This document shows positions 10,535 through 19,102 of a stretch of 64,000 nt of DNA, piece by piece. How positions within the stretch are numbered: the stretch's first letter is position 1; every line of letters starts with the position of its first letter. The stretch covers positions 1-64,000 of the forward strand of contig JARKPK010000008.1 of assembly GCA_029975295.1 (NCBI GenBank), written 5' to 3'. The position numbers were made by a program, and so were the translations under genes. This stretch comes from Thermoguttaceae bacterium (GTDB lineage Bacteria > Planctomycetota > Planctomycetia > Pirellulales > Thermoguttaceae). The notes below the pieces were generated by a model. That model did not search any database. It saw only the letters and a program-made list of their open reading frames with translations, and was not told where the DNA came from.

Positions 10535-11299
10535 TCAATCATCGGCCTGTTTCGGGCGGAAAGTGGAGTCGCCCGTGGCGAACAAGTAGCGCAGGCCTTG
10601 CGAGAAATTGGCTTTGGCCGAGCTGTTGAGATATCGGGCCCACGGTGGTCGGCCGCCGCCCTGAAACCATGCCAGGTGGGCCAAGGCCCAGCCGAACATC
10701 GGGGGAGTCATGTATTCCGGTTTCCGCAGGTCGGTGCCGGGCCATTGTGAGTATTGGCCGTCCCAGTTGCGCGGCACGTTGGCCAGGAAGATGCCCAGTC
10801 CGAGGTGAACGGCTGTCAGATCGGTGAGCAGTTCGTTGTCGTAGTTGTCCGGGTCGCAGCGCCGCCGGCCGAGCAGCAGAACATGGGCCAATTCGTGGGC
10901 GATGGTGCCTACCAATTCCATCGGATTGTCGAGGCCCGCCTCGTTGATTCGGATGATGAATTGGTTCTCGCCTTCCTGAAACGTGCCGGCGTTGCCTGTA
11001 GGAAGGCTCATTCCTTCGTTGTTGACGAGCCAGAAATGGGGCGTTTCGGCCGTGAGTTCCATGGCGATCGAATCCGGCGCCACGTTCATGTAGCGGCAGA
11101 CTCGGTCGAGCAAACAGCGCACGGTCCGATGCCATCGGTCGTAGGCGTCGGGGAAGAATTCGGCCGTTGGAAGAACAACAGGCTTCGAGTTCAGCGCGCT
11201 TTCCGGAAACTGCTCGCTCAGCCAGGCCAAGCAATTCTCGACCCAGGCCTTCGCGGCCGGATCGCAGGGACAGCAGGGGCGGAACAGCCAATCGAACAC
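10535..11299 (-). CDS. uncharacterised protein with HELAH zinc-protease motif
   Basis: The 254-aa protein has no recognised family name. The clear feature is IAHELAHVLLLG near residue 135 (HExxH zinc site), followed about 20 residues later by NELLTDLTAVHLGLG, whose acidic residues could give the third zinc ligand in gluzincin fashion. The N-terminus (RPCCPCDP) is cysteine-rich and there is no signal peptide, so it is probably cytosolic. The GTG start at 11299 has GGAGG 7 nt upstream; a TTG 3 nt earlier has worse spacing. It lies 161 nt downstream of the ketoacyl synthase gene on the same strand and may be the last gene of that transcript. A small metallopeptidase is the best guess. Confidence 0.7.
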   Translation of the reverse strand: MFDWLFRPCCPCDPAAKAWVENCLAWLSEQFPESALNSKPVVLPTAEFFPDAYDRWHRTVRCLLDRVCRYMNVAPDSIAMELTAETPHFWLVNNEGMSLPTGNAGTFQEGENQFIIRINEAGLDNPMELVGTIAHELAHVLLLGRRRCDPDNYDNELLTDLTAVHLGLGIFLANVPRNWDGQYSQWPGTDLRKPEYMTPPMFGWALAHLAWFQGGGRPPWARYLNSSAKANFSQGLRYLFATGDSTFRPKQADD

Positions 11300-11460
11300 C
11301 AATTCGCCTCCGCGTTGTGTGCGTTGGGCATCTACACGTCAGACCGTATTGTGGAGCGGCCCCCATTTTTTTGACAAGAGAACGGGATGAGTAAAGTGTG
11401 GCGGGGCTTAATGGCCCGCGAGCCCCCTTTCAAAGGTCTCTCGCAGCGGCGGGGCGGCGG

Positions 11461-12462
11461 TTACGTTTGCAGCAGGGCCGAGGCCCAGACGAAGCCGGAG
11501 CCAAAGGCAACGAGCATCACCTTGCGGCCGGGAGCGGCACGGCCGGCGCGGCGCGCCTCGTCGAGCGCGATTGGCAGCGAGGCCGAGGCGATGTTGCCGT
11601 ACTGCTCGACATTGACGAACACCCGTTGCGGATCGATCCCGACGCGCTGGACGATGGCTTCGAGCATGCGCAGATTGGCCTGATGGGGCACGAGCAGATC
11701 AATCTGGTCGAGTTGCAGACCGTTGGCCCGCAGCGATTCGAAGACGGCGTCCGACATTTTCTCCACGCCGTTTTGGAAGACGGCCTTGCCGTCCATGCGG
11801 AAGTGGATTCGCCCCTGATCGATGTCGTCGTGCGTGAGGTGTTCGGTTCGGCCCAGCGCGCTGCCCGGGGCGGCGGTGCAAAGCGCTTTGGCGAACCGGC
11901 CGTCGGCATGGAGGATGGTGGAAACGATGCCCGCGCGGCCGTCGGGCGAAGGCCCTACGACGACGGCGCCCGCGCCGTCACCTAGCAAAATGGCGATGTT
12001 GCGGCCGTCGTACGATCCGTCGATTCGGCTCGAGAGCTTCTCGGCGCAAGCGACGAGCACATGGCGATAGGTTCCGGCTCGGACGAAATGGTCGGCCAGC
12101 GCCAAACCGTAGATCAGGCCGGCGCACTGTTGTTTGATGTCGAAGACGGGCACGCCGGGCAGCCCCAGTTTGGCCTGGAGGAAAAAGGCGCAGCCCGGGT
12201 CGGCATGGTCGGGCGTGATAGTATTAAGGATGATCAGGTCGATTTGATCAAGGCTCAAGCGGGCGTCGGCCACGGCCCTCCGGCAGGCCTCGGCGGCCAA
12301 ATCAGAGGTGGCGGTTTCCGGCGGGGCATGGCGTCGGCAACGCACACCGGTTCGCTCGACGATGAATTCCTCAGTGGTTTCCATCATCTGCATCACGTCG
12401 CGATTGGTGACGACACGTTCGGGCAGATAACTGCCGGCGCCGAGGATGCACGATCGATTCAT
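11461..12462 (-). CDS. 3-oxoacyl-ACP synthase III (FabH-like) family protein
   Basis: This 333-aa thiolase-fold condensing enzyme has the size of FabH. The catalytic triad is intact: Cys113 in DIKQQCAG, His260 in VPHQANLRM and Asn290 in QYGNIASAS. The N-terminal GAGSYLPERVVTN and the ERTGVR block are also typical. FabH-type enzymes condense acyl-CoA with malonyl-ACP; relatives in secondary metabolism use other acceptors. Here it sits 89 nt downstream of an MBL-fold gene at the end of an acyl-CoA operon, and no acyl carrier protein gene is adjacent. It may therefore be a pathway-specific KASIII rather than the housekeeping initiator of fatty acid synthesis. The ATG start gives a full N-terminus; its ribosome site is weak. 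Confidence 0.92.
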   Translation of the reverse strand: MNRSCILGAGSYLPERVVTNRDVMQMMETTEEFIVERTGVRCRRHAPPETATSDLAAEACRRAVADARLSLDQIDLIILNTITPDHADPGCAFFLQAKLGLPGVPVFDIKQQCAGLIYGLALADHFVRAGTYRHVLVACAEKLSSRIDGSYDGRNIAILLGDGAGAVVVGPSPDGRAGIVSTILHADGRFAKALCTAAPGSALGRTEHLTHDDIDQGRIHFRMDGKAVFQNGVEKMSDAVFESLRANGLQLDQIDLLVPHQANLRMLEAIVQRVGIDPQRVFVNVEQYGNIASASLPIALDEARRAGRAAPGRKVMLVAFGSGFVWASALLQT

Positions 12463-12551
12463 GGCTTAAGTCTCGTTGCGAGGGCGAATCGTAGGGCGAC
12501 CCCGCCGCGCGTCGGCCCGTGACGCGATTGGGCCGTGCCGGCGGCCGGCGT

Positions 12552-13481
12552 TCAGGAAACGTCGGGATGGGCGGCGTGCCATTGCTGCGACAGCTTCACC
12601 AGCAGGGAGCAATTCTTCTGGAAAAACTCGACGGGCAGTATTCCCGCGCGGGAGTGGACTTCGGCGCCGAGTTGCTCGGCCAGTTGCCGCGGCGGCACGC
12701 CGGCGGCCAGATCGGAAACGATCCGCCGGTGATACTCGCGCGTGACGGCCAGGGCGCCGGCGAAATAGTCGGCCACCTCCGCGGCGCCGACCACCGCGGC
12801 GTTGTGGCTCAAGCAGAGCACGTCGGCCCCCAGGGCCGCCAAGCGTTCGAGCGACGCGATGTATTGCCCGAAGTCGGTGAAGTAGTTCGGCCACCAGTAC
12901 CGTTGCTCTGGGATGTAATAGCCGCTGGCGTCGGAGATGATCAGCACGCGCGACTGCGGCTCGAACAGACTGATGCTGCATGCGCTGTGGCCGGGCGTGG
13001 CCAGCACCGACCATTGCATGTCGTCAATGGCGATCGTATCGCCGTCGTGCAAAACGCGATCGACGCGGATGGCGCTGCAATCGGGCGGCGATTCCGCGGC
13101 CTCGATGGCTTCGCCCCGGCGGCTCAGCGCTTCGGTGAGCGATTGATCGATTTGCTTGAAGAAGGCGAGGGCCTTCTCGCTGTTGAGCACCTCGGCCGCG
13201 GCCGCCGAAGACGAGACCACCAGCCCGGGGAACGTCGCGCGGAGCGCGGGCACGGCCATCACGTGGTCGGGATGCGCATGGGTGATGACGGCCTGAGCGA
13301 TATATCCATCGTTTACGGCCATCGCCGCCAGTTGTCGCCGCAGCACCGGGCCCAGCGCGCTAATGCCGCCCTCGACCAGAAGGCCGTGCTCGTGCCCGCG
13401 GATCAGATAGATCGGATACGCCCCGGTGCCCAACATCCAGACTCTTCCGCCCAATTCGGCCGGCGGGTTGTTGACAATCAC
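12552..13481 (-). CDS. MBL-fold metallo-hydrolase
   Basis: The 309-aa protein starts at GTG 13481, with GGAG 8 nt upstream; the frame is open further upstream, but that part has Arg/Ser-rich non-coding character. The metallo-beta-lactamase motif HAHPDH is at about residues 68-73, followed by TPGHSACS, a metal-bridging Asp in IISDASG and the C-terminal LSHN. Such proteins bind two metals and hydrolyse thioesters, lactones or other esters. The C-terminal 100 residues are helical (YFAGALAVTREYHRR), as in glyoxalase II-like and acyl-CoA thioesterase-like members. It lies between the dehydratase activase and KASIII in one operon, which suggests a thioester substrate, but this is inference from context only. 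Confidence 0.88.
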   Translation of the reverse strand: MIVNNPPAELGGRVWMLGTGAYPIYLIRGHEHGLLVEGGISALGPVLRRQLAAMAVNDGYIAQAVITHAHPDHVMAVPALRATFPGLVVSSSAAAAEVLNSEKALAFFKQIDQSLTEALSRRGEAIEAAESPPDCSAIRVDRVLHDGDTIAIDDMQWSVLATPGHSACSISLFEPQSRVLIISDASGYYIPEQRYWWPNYFTDFGQYIASLERLAALGADVLCLSHNAAVVGAAEVADYFAGALAVTREYHRRIVSDLAAGVPPRQLAEQLGAEVHSRAGILPVEFFQKNCSLLVKLSQQWHAAHPDVS

Positions 13482-13548
13482 GGTTGATCTCCTATTGGTC
13501 GAATCCTTGGGAGCGAATCGCTTGCCGGCCGCCTGAAGACGGCCAAAG

Positions 13549-14346
13549 TCAGCCGGTGGACGGCTGGTTGAGTTGTTCGAACGATTCGGCGGCGTACAAC
13601 GCTGCCCCGTAAGCCCCGCAGAATTGCGGGAGCGGCGGCACCAGCGCGGGCCGATTGAAGGTTTCTTCAATCAATCGGACGAGCAAGGGATTGTGGGCGA
13701 CCACTCCGCCGGTAAGCACCAGCGCGCCGGTGATCGTGTCCATTTCCACCAAGCGTTTGACGACCGACCGAAACGCCCCTTTGATGATGTCTTCCACCTT
13801 CACGCCGGCGCGGATCTTCTCGAGAATTTCCGTTGCGGCGAACACGGTGCAGAAACTTCCCAACGGCGCTTCGCGGACCGAGCGTTCGGCCAGCCCGTTC
13901 AACTCGGCCGGATTCAGATCGAGCCGATAGGCGATCTCTTCGAGGAACGCGCCCGTGCCGGCGGCGCATTTGCGGTTCATCTTGAAGCCGGTGCGGCGGC
14001 CGGCGGCGTCGAGGTGGATGACCTTGCAGTCTTGCGCGCCGATGTCGAGCACCGTAATCGCTTGCGGAAAGGCATGAAAGGCGGCCTTGCCGTGGCAGGC
14101 GATTTCGGTGCGGCGGTCGTGGGCGAAGGGGACGTTGTCGCGCCCGTAGCCGGTCGAAAAGAACCGATCGACCGGCGCGCCCGTCAGGCCGGCTTCAGCC
14201 AATGCCTCCTCCAAAGCGCGCTGGGCCGTCTGGGCGTAATCGACGCCCGACCGCCGCATCGCCCGAGCGACAACGCGGCGTTGCCCGTCGATGACGACCA
14301 GCTTGGCCGTCGACGCACCGATGTCGATTCCGCCGAAAAGGGGCAC
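13549..14346 (-). CDS. 2-hydroxyacyl-CoA dehydratase / benzoyl-CoA reductase activase (BadF/BadG/BcrA/HgdC family ATPase)
   Basis: This 265-aa acetate/sugar-kinase-fold ATPase couples ATP hydrolysis to low-potential electron transfer onto its partner dehydratase or reductase. The N-terminal phosphate loop is GGIDIGASTAKL, phosphate-2 is LDIGAQDCK and adenosine binding is LVLTGGVVAHN. Cys127 (NRKCAAGTG) and Cys166 (GSFCTVFA) are the two Cys per monomer that, in HgdC, bridge a single [4Fe-4S] cluster across the homodimer. GTG 14346 is preceded by GGAAGG with 8 nt spacing and gives the standard HgdC-like N-terminus; a TTG at 14391 would overlap the upstream gene by 23 nt. It follows the dehydratase subunit directly, 22 nt after its stop, which fits an activator-substrate pair. 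Confidence 0.92.
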   Translation of the reverse strand: MPLFGGIDIGASTAKLVVIDGQRRVVARAMRRSGVDYAQTAQRALEEALAEAGLTGAPVDRFFSTGYGRDNVPFAHDRRTEIACHGKAAFHAFPQAITVLDIGAQDCKVIHLDAAGRRTGFKMNRKCAAGTGAFLEEIAYRLDLNPAELNGLAERSVREAPLGSFCTVFAATEILEKIRAGVKVEDIIKGAFRSVVKRLVEMDTITGALVLTGGVVAHNPLLVRLIEETFNRPALVPPLPQFCGAYGAALYAAESFEQLNQPSTG

Positions 14347-14368
14347 GTGGCAAGCCTTCCGCAGTTGG

Positions 14369-15601
14369 TCAGGATTGATCGAGTTGCTCAACGAACGCTT
14401 CGAGATTCGTGCGGGTTTGCTCTTCGGAGTAGAGCCGCATATCGTTCAGGTCGCCGTTGATCACCAGGAACGGCTTGCCGGTCCGGTCCATCATGCGTTG
14501 CGCCAAGCCGTAGCGGCAGTTCGAGTTGTTCGGACAGGTTTTGGCGTCGTGGTAGATTACGCCGTCAACTCGATAGCGAGCGATCATCTCTTCGATATAC
14601 CGTTCCTTTCGATCGTCGGAACGGCAGATGAAGATGCTGCTGTACGCCTCGGCCATGCTCGTGAAGGGATCGTTCGGGTCGAGCGCCTCGAAAACCCAAC
14701 TGTTGCAGTAGGTCGAGGCGACCACGGCCGCGCGAAGCGAAAGCATCTGGCCGGAAAGCGCGCTCAGCTTGCCCCAGATCGGCATGCCCTCCCAGTACAG
14801 GCGGAATCGCTCGCCCTCGACAGCGGCAACGCCGTCGCGCACGCGCTGGTCCAATTCGGCCAGCAGCAGGTCGTAGTAATCGGCCGCTTCCGGCAGCCCG
14901 CGCATCACCACGGCCGGCGCCATCTGAATCGTGCCGTCGAAGAACGTCAGCGGCGCCGGCGCGCGGGCGCCCATGTCGAGTACGGCCTTCCATCGCTCGG
15001 TTGTGCGGCGCGAGATGCCGATGACTTCGCGAAGGCGATCGACGTCGAGTTTCGCGCCGGCGACGGCCTCCAACGGCTCGACCAACGCGGCCGTTTCGTG
15101 CGCGACGAACTGCACCAGGGCGCGGTCCACCTCGCCGATCGCCCGTGGCGTGTGAATGCCCAAACAGGGCACATTCCATTCGCGGGCATAGAACTGGAAC
15201 CAGTCTTTCACGTCGCGGCATTGGTTCGTGTTGAACACGAGCACATCGGGCTTGGGCGGACCGCTCAGGCCCATCTTCTGCAAAGGGCTCGCTCCCTTGA
15301 CGTACGCGCCGATGTCGCTGGTCAGGTACGAGCAGACGTCGGGCGAGAACCCCTTGGCGTTGGCCAAGGGAATGACTTCGGCGGCCATCCGCGCCGCACC
15401 GATCATCGCCGCATGATTCTCGGGAAAGAATACGTTGAAGCCCATCGCCCAGAGCAGCTCGGCAGGGCCGACGCTGGTGCACCAGGCCGTCTTCTTTCCC
15501 TCGGCCGGCCCGCGGCCCAACTGGGCGAAGTACTCTCCCATGATCTCTCGAAGCCGTTTGTTGGCGGCAAAGTCTTTTCGCTCTGGCGCGGTGGTTGACA
15601 T
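14369..15601 (-). CDS. 2-hydroxyacyl-CoA dehydratase / benzoyl-CoA reductase family subunit
   Basis: This 410-aa member of the HgdB/FldC/BcrB family carries a [4Fe-4S] cluster reduced by the activase and performs radical dehydration of 2-hydroxyacyl-CoA or ring reduction of benzoyl-CoA-type substrates. Recognisable parts are WCTSVGPAELLWAMG (Cys41), SPDVCSYL (Cys90) and FNTNQCRDV (Cys128), likely cluster ligands. Further on are PCLGIHTP and a C-terminal half with CNSWVFEAL and KTCPNNSNC. The ATG at 15601 overlaps the upstream TGA as ATGA, so translation is probably coupled. Known enzymes are heterodimers of two related subunits; only one is present here. Whether it homodimerises or has a partner elsewhere is unknown. 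Activity would be expected to be oxygen-sensitive. Confidence 0.88.
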   Translation of the reverse strand: MSTTAPERKDFAANKRLREIMGEYFAQLGRGPAEGKKTAWCTSVGPAELLWAMGFNVFFPENHAAMIGAARMAAEVIPLANAKGFSPDVCSYLTSDIGAYVKGASPLQKMGLSGPPKPDVLVFNTNQCRDVKDWFQFYAREWNVPCLGIHTPRAIGEVDRALVQFVAHETAALVEPLEAVAGAKLDVDRLREVIGISRRTTERWKAVLDMGARAPAPLTFFDGTIQMAPAVVMRGLPEAADYYDLLLAELDQRVRDGVAAVEGERFRLYWEGMPIWGKLSALSGQMLSLRAAVVASTYCNSWVFEALDPNDPFTSMAEAYSSIFICRSDDRKERYIEEMIARYRVDGVIYHDAKTCPNNSNCRYGLAQRMMDRTGKPFLVINGDLNDMRLYSEEQTRTNLEAFVEQLDQS

Positions 15602-17832
15602 CAGTTCGGCCCTTCTTGCAAGTACTGTCGCCACAAATGATTCAATGCGGCTCGTTCGAACTCATTACCCTCGACGGCAATCCGCAGCGACGCCGGAGGG
15701 GCGAAACGCCGTCCGTGCGATTGCTCCCACGCCGTCAATTGGCGCAACACGGCGGCCAGCCCGCGGCGCTGCGCGTGCCGCAGAATCCCGCCGCGAAAAT
15801 CGGCCAACCCCGTGCCGAGCACCATCGCCACGTCGAGATCGCCGGGCCGGCCGACGAGCTGTTCGTCGAGCGCGCGGAAGGCTTCCACCGCGAGACGCAG
15901 AATCAATCGGTCGGCCATCTCGCTTGGTGACACCGCAGCGCCGCAAGGACAATCGCGGCGGACGGCGGCGATGATCTGTTCGGCTGCGGGGTTGGGCCTC
16001 GGCGTCCGGTCGCCCGGCTCGTACCGATACACCCCTCCGCCGGTTTTCTGGCCCAGCAAATGATGGTCGACCAATCGAGCCGCCACGGGCGGGAGCGGCC
16101 CATGATCGGGAAACGCAAGCCGCATAACGCAATCGGTCTTCACCAGAATATCCAGTCCCGACATGTCGATCAACTGGAGCGGGCCCATGGCGAATCCGAA
16201 ATCGGTCATTGCGCGATCGATCTCTTCTGCCGCCGCGCCCTCGTGCAACAACCAAAACGCCTCTTTCAGGTAGGGGATGAAGAGCCGGTTGACGACGAAA
16301 CCCTCGCGATTGGCCGCAACTATGGGCGTCTTTCTCAATTGTTTCGCCAATGCAATGGCCGCGGCCGCCACTTGCTCCGTTGTGCCCCGGTGCGGAATCA
16401 CTTCCACCAGCGGCATCGATTGCGCGGGATGAAAGAAGTGCAATCCGAGGAACCGATCGGGACGTTGCAGCGCCGGAGTCAAGTCGTCGAGGTTGATCGT
16501 CGAGGTATTCGTTGCCACGATTCCATCGGGCGCCACCGCCCGTTCGGCGCGGGCCAGCACTTCGCGCTTCAGCGCTGCCTCTTCGATCACCGCTTCGATC
16601 AGCAGGTCGCACGGCGAATCGGGTTCAGCCGCGACTGTCAGCAGCAACCGGCCGAGCAATTCGTCGTGCCTCTGCGGATCGAGCTTTCCCTGCGATCGCC
16701 GACGCTGCCACGACTGAGCGATCCGGCCGCGGGCCGCCTCGACGGCATCGGCAGACGGATCGATGCCGACGACTTCGATGCCCGCTTCGGCCAGCGCCTG
16801 GGCGATGCCCGCGCCCATCGTTCCCAGGCCGACCACGACGGCGCGTTCGATGCGGCGAGGGGGCGGAGCGGCTACGTCGGCTGAATTGCCCGCAGGGTCT
16901 GTCGTTGCCGGGCCAAACCGCCGGGGTTTGTCGGCAGCCTTCCGCGCCATGAATAGGTAGATCTTATCCTGCGCCGCGGCGGTGGCCATGCATCGGGCAA
17001 ACGCCGTCCCTTCAGCTCGGAAGCCCGCCTCGCTTGACTCTTCGACACCGCGGCGAACCGTCTCGGTAATTTCTCGCGGGGCGATTAGTTCTGGGCGGAT
17101 GCGGGCCAGGTGTTGCTCGGCCCATTTCCAGGCAGCTTGGCGGTCGGACTCCGAACCAAGCCGGTCGATGCGGCGGCTCGAACGCCGCTGTGCGAGCCGC
17201 TGACGAGCCGCTTCGTCGGCAAATCTTTCGGCAGGTTCATCAGCCGACGGGAACGAACACCATTGCGACTCGGCGGTCGCGAGCCAGTCGTCCGGTTCGG
17301 CGATCGCATCGATCAGTCCGCGGGCCAACGCTGTGGGAGCGTCGATCGAAGCCCCAGTAAGCAGCATTTCCAGCGCGGGCCTCAAGCCGATCAGCCGCGG
17401 CAGCCGCACGGTTCCGCCCGCTCCGGGATTGATTCCCAAATGGACCTCGGGCATGGAGAATCGAGCGCCGGTAGAGGCAATGCGCCCGTGGCACGCCAGG
17501 GCGAGTTCGAGCGCGCCACCGACGACAGGACCGGCCAACGCGGCGACTACGGGCTTCGGGCTGTCTTCGATCCGGCGGAAGGCGTCTTGAAAGTCTCTGC
17601 TCAACTTCACAGCGTCGGCGTCCGTGCGAATGCCGTGGAACAGTTCGACATCGGCGCCGCCGCTGAATAGGCGGTCGTCGCCGCGCAACAACACCAGTTG
17701 AATGCGGGCGTCCGCCATTGCCTGATCGATTGCCGAGCGAAGCCGCTCGAGCAGCGGCCGATCGAGCAGATGGGCCGGCGGCCGGTTCAACCGCACGACG
17801 CCAACGCGATTTGCGACAGAGAATTCGATCAC
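15601..17832 (-). CDS. bifunctional enoyl-CoA hydratase / 3-hydroxyacyl-CoA dehydrogenase (FadB/FadJ-like)
   Basis: The 743-aa fusion has a crotonase domain at residues 1-200. Its oxyanion/active-site segment is VVGGALELALAC and PEVHLGINPGAGG, with both catalytic Glu retained. From about residue 330 comes a 3-hydroxyacyl-CoA dehydrogenase with NAD loop VVVGLGTMGAGIAQ, active-site LHFFHPAQSMPLVEV and a C-terminal FRGGILRHAQ region. It hydrates 2-enoyl-CoA and oxidises the 3-hydroxyacyl-CoA with NAD. The order matches FadB/FadJ, and the length is close to FadJ. GTG 17832 overlaps the TGA of the dehydrogenase gene (GTGA), giving translational coupling. No thiolase gene is adjacent, so it is not a standard beta-oxidation operon; context points to a dedicated acyl-CoA route. 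Confidence 0.93.
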   Translation of the reverse strand: MIEFSVANRVGVVRLNRPPAHLLDRPLLERLRSAIDQAMADARIQLVLLRGDDRLFSGGADVELFHGIRTDADAVKLSRDFQDAFRRIEDSPKPVVAALAGPVVGGALELALACHGRIASTGARFSMPEVHLGINPGAGGTVRLPRLIGLRPALEMLLTGASIDAPTALARGLIDAIAEPDDWLATAESQWCSFPSADEPAERFADEAARQRLAQRRSSRRIDRLGSESDRQAAWKWAEQHLARIRPELIAPREITETVRRGVEESSEAGFRAEGTAFARCMATAAAQDKIYLFMARKAADKPRRFGPATTDPAGNSADVAAPPPRRIERAVVVGLGTMGAGIAQALAEAGIEVVGIDPSADAVEAARGRIAQSWQRRRSQGKLDPQRHDELLGRLLLTVAAEPDSPCDLLIEAVIEEAALKREVLARAERAVAPDGIVATNTSTINLDDLTPALQRPDRFLGLHFFHPAQSMPLVEVIPHRGTTEQVAAAAIALAKQLRKTPIVAANREGFVVNRLFIPYLKEAFWLLHEGAAAEEIDRAMTDFGFAMGPLQLIDMSGLDILVKTDCVMRLAFPDHGPLPPVAARLVDHHLLGQKTGGGVYRYEPGDRTPRPNPAAEQIIAAVRRDCPCGAAVSPSEMADRLILRLAVEAFRALDEQLVGRPGDLDVAMVLGTGLADFRGGILRHAQRRGLAAVLRQLTAWEQSHGRRFAPPASLRIAVEGNEFERAALNHLWRQYLQEGPN

Positions 17833-18806
17833 AGGACGAGCGTCAGCTTCAGCGAGCCTTCGGCGGTTTCGGGATGGGCGTACATCTGAAAGGCCTCGAC
17901 GGCTTTGTCCCACGGCATCCGCGGAGTGACCATCGCGCCCAGATCGACGCTCTTGCGGACAATCATGTCCACCGCCGTCTGGAAGTATTCCATGCACTCG
18001 GGGCCCATCGACGTGATGATCTCGGTTTCGTTGGCTACCGTGTGGAACCAGGGGAAGGGTTGCTCATCGTGATGCGGCACACCGAAGACATACAACCGGC
18101 CTTGCCTGCGGGGCAAACGCGCGGCCAGACTCAGAGCGTCGGGCCGGCCGACGGCCTCGACGCAAAAATCGACCATCTCGCCCTGGGTGAGCCGGCGAAC
18201 GGCGGCTGGCACGTCTTCGCTCGATGCGTCGATTACATCACTGGCGCCGAAACGCATTGCCCACTTCAGCCGCCACGGAACCTGATCGATGGCAATGATC
18301 TGCCGCGCGCCCATGCGGCCCAGCAAATGGGTGAAGATCAGTCCCATCGGCCCCTGACCCACCACGGCGCAACGCTGCTGGATCACCGGGCCGGTGCGAA
18401 CCATCGCCCGCAACACCGTGGCCAACGGTTGGGCGACGATCATTTCGGCCAAGTCGGGCAAGTTTTCGGGCAATCGGGCCAGGCCGGCGGGTTTCGAACG
18501 AATGTACTCGGCGAAACCGTTGTAGTCGTCGGGATGGGCCAAAACCGGGGTGCCCACCGGCCATTGCGGCGCCCTCGATTCGACGATGAAGCCGATGTTC
18601 TCGTGGCCGAGCCAGCCGGGCGGTCGGGCGATTTTCGGGTCGGCCCAACGGCCGTCGTAAAGATACGGGCCCATGTTCGTACCGCACAGCGCCACATACC
18701 GACAATGGACCAACACCTCTCCGTCCGAGATTTCGGGGCGCGGGGCGTCGTCGCGCAAGCGGACTTGGCTGGGGCCGATGAACTCGATTGCACGCATCGT
18801 CTTCAT
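17829..18806 (-). CDS. medium-chain (zinc-type) alcohol dehydrogenase family protein
   Basis: The 325-aa protein starts at ATG 18806; upstream codons in the same frame look non-coding. It has the GroES-like catalytic domain with Cys41 (ALCGTNM) and His68-Glu69 (WLGHENIG) as catalytic zinc ligands, then the Rossmann loop VVGQGPMGLIFTHLLG. The four-cysteine structural zinc lobe of classical alcohol dehydrogenases is not seen. It is the first gene of a minus-strand operon and its stop overlaps the start of the fused hydratase/dehydrogenase. In anaerobic benzoyl-CoA pathways a dehydrogenase of this family (Had) oxidises a ring hydroxyl; a similar role here is possible, but a sugar or polyol dehydrogenase cannot be excluded from sequence alone. 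Confidence 0.85.
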   Translation of the reverse strand: MKTMRAIEFIGPSQVRLRDDAPRPEISDGEVLVHCRYVALCGTNMGPYLYDGRWADPKIARPPGWLGHENIGFIVESRAPQWPVGTPVLAHPDDYNGFAEYIRSKPAGLARLPENLPDLAEMIVAQPLATVLRAMVRTGPVIQQRCAVVGQGPMGLIFTHLLGRMGARQIIAIDQVPWRLKWAMRFGASDVIDASSEDVPAAVRRLTQGEMVDFCVEAVGRPDALSLAARLPRRQGRLYVFGVPHHDEQPFPWFHTVANETEIITSMGPECMEYFQTAVDMIVRKSVDLGAMVTPRMPWDKAVEAFQMYAHPETAEGSLKLTLVL

Positions 18807-19022
18807 TGTGAATAGGTTTTCCTGTAGGGTTGGCGGGCAGGGGCTGCCGACGATGCTGCGCCCAACAGCCTGTAGGATGACGACGTTCAAGCCCCGGCCG
18901 AGAGGGGGGCGGCGTCGCCGCGCACGCCGACACAACCGGGCAGCATCGCAATCGGCGCTTCGGGCTGCGTCTGCTGGGCGTGTTCGCCAATATACGCTGC
19001 CGCCGCTCCGAAGCCAAGCGGC

Positions 19023-19051
19023 TTGGCAGGTTCGACCGCTTGCGATAGACT
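19023..19051 (+). promoter_or_regulatory. possible sigma70-type promoter of the CinA/nucleotidyltransferase gene
   Basis: TTGGCA (19023-19028) and TAGACT (19046-19051) are separated by exactly 17 nt and lie about 50 nt upstream of the ATG at 19103. They fall in the 296-nt spacer between two divergent genes. Match to consensus is 4/6 and 4/6. It is a candidate only. Confidence 0.35.
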
Positions 19052-19102
19052 GCTGACATCTTGGGCTGCCGTCGGCAGGAAGGCTGTTCGCCCGGGGGGA
19101 AG

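Noticed and set aside
10355..10750. 132-codon plus-strand frame whose ATG overlaps the stop of the pyruvyl-transferase-like gene (ATGA)
   Set aside because: Its second half is antisense to the better-supported HELAH gene, and its sequence is low-complexity with no motif.
11366..11390. TTGACA after a T7 run, a possible plus-strand promoter
   Set aside because: No plus-strand gene follows and the spacing to a -10-like TAAAGT is only 15 nt.
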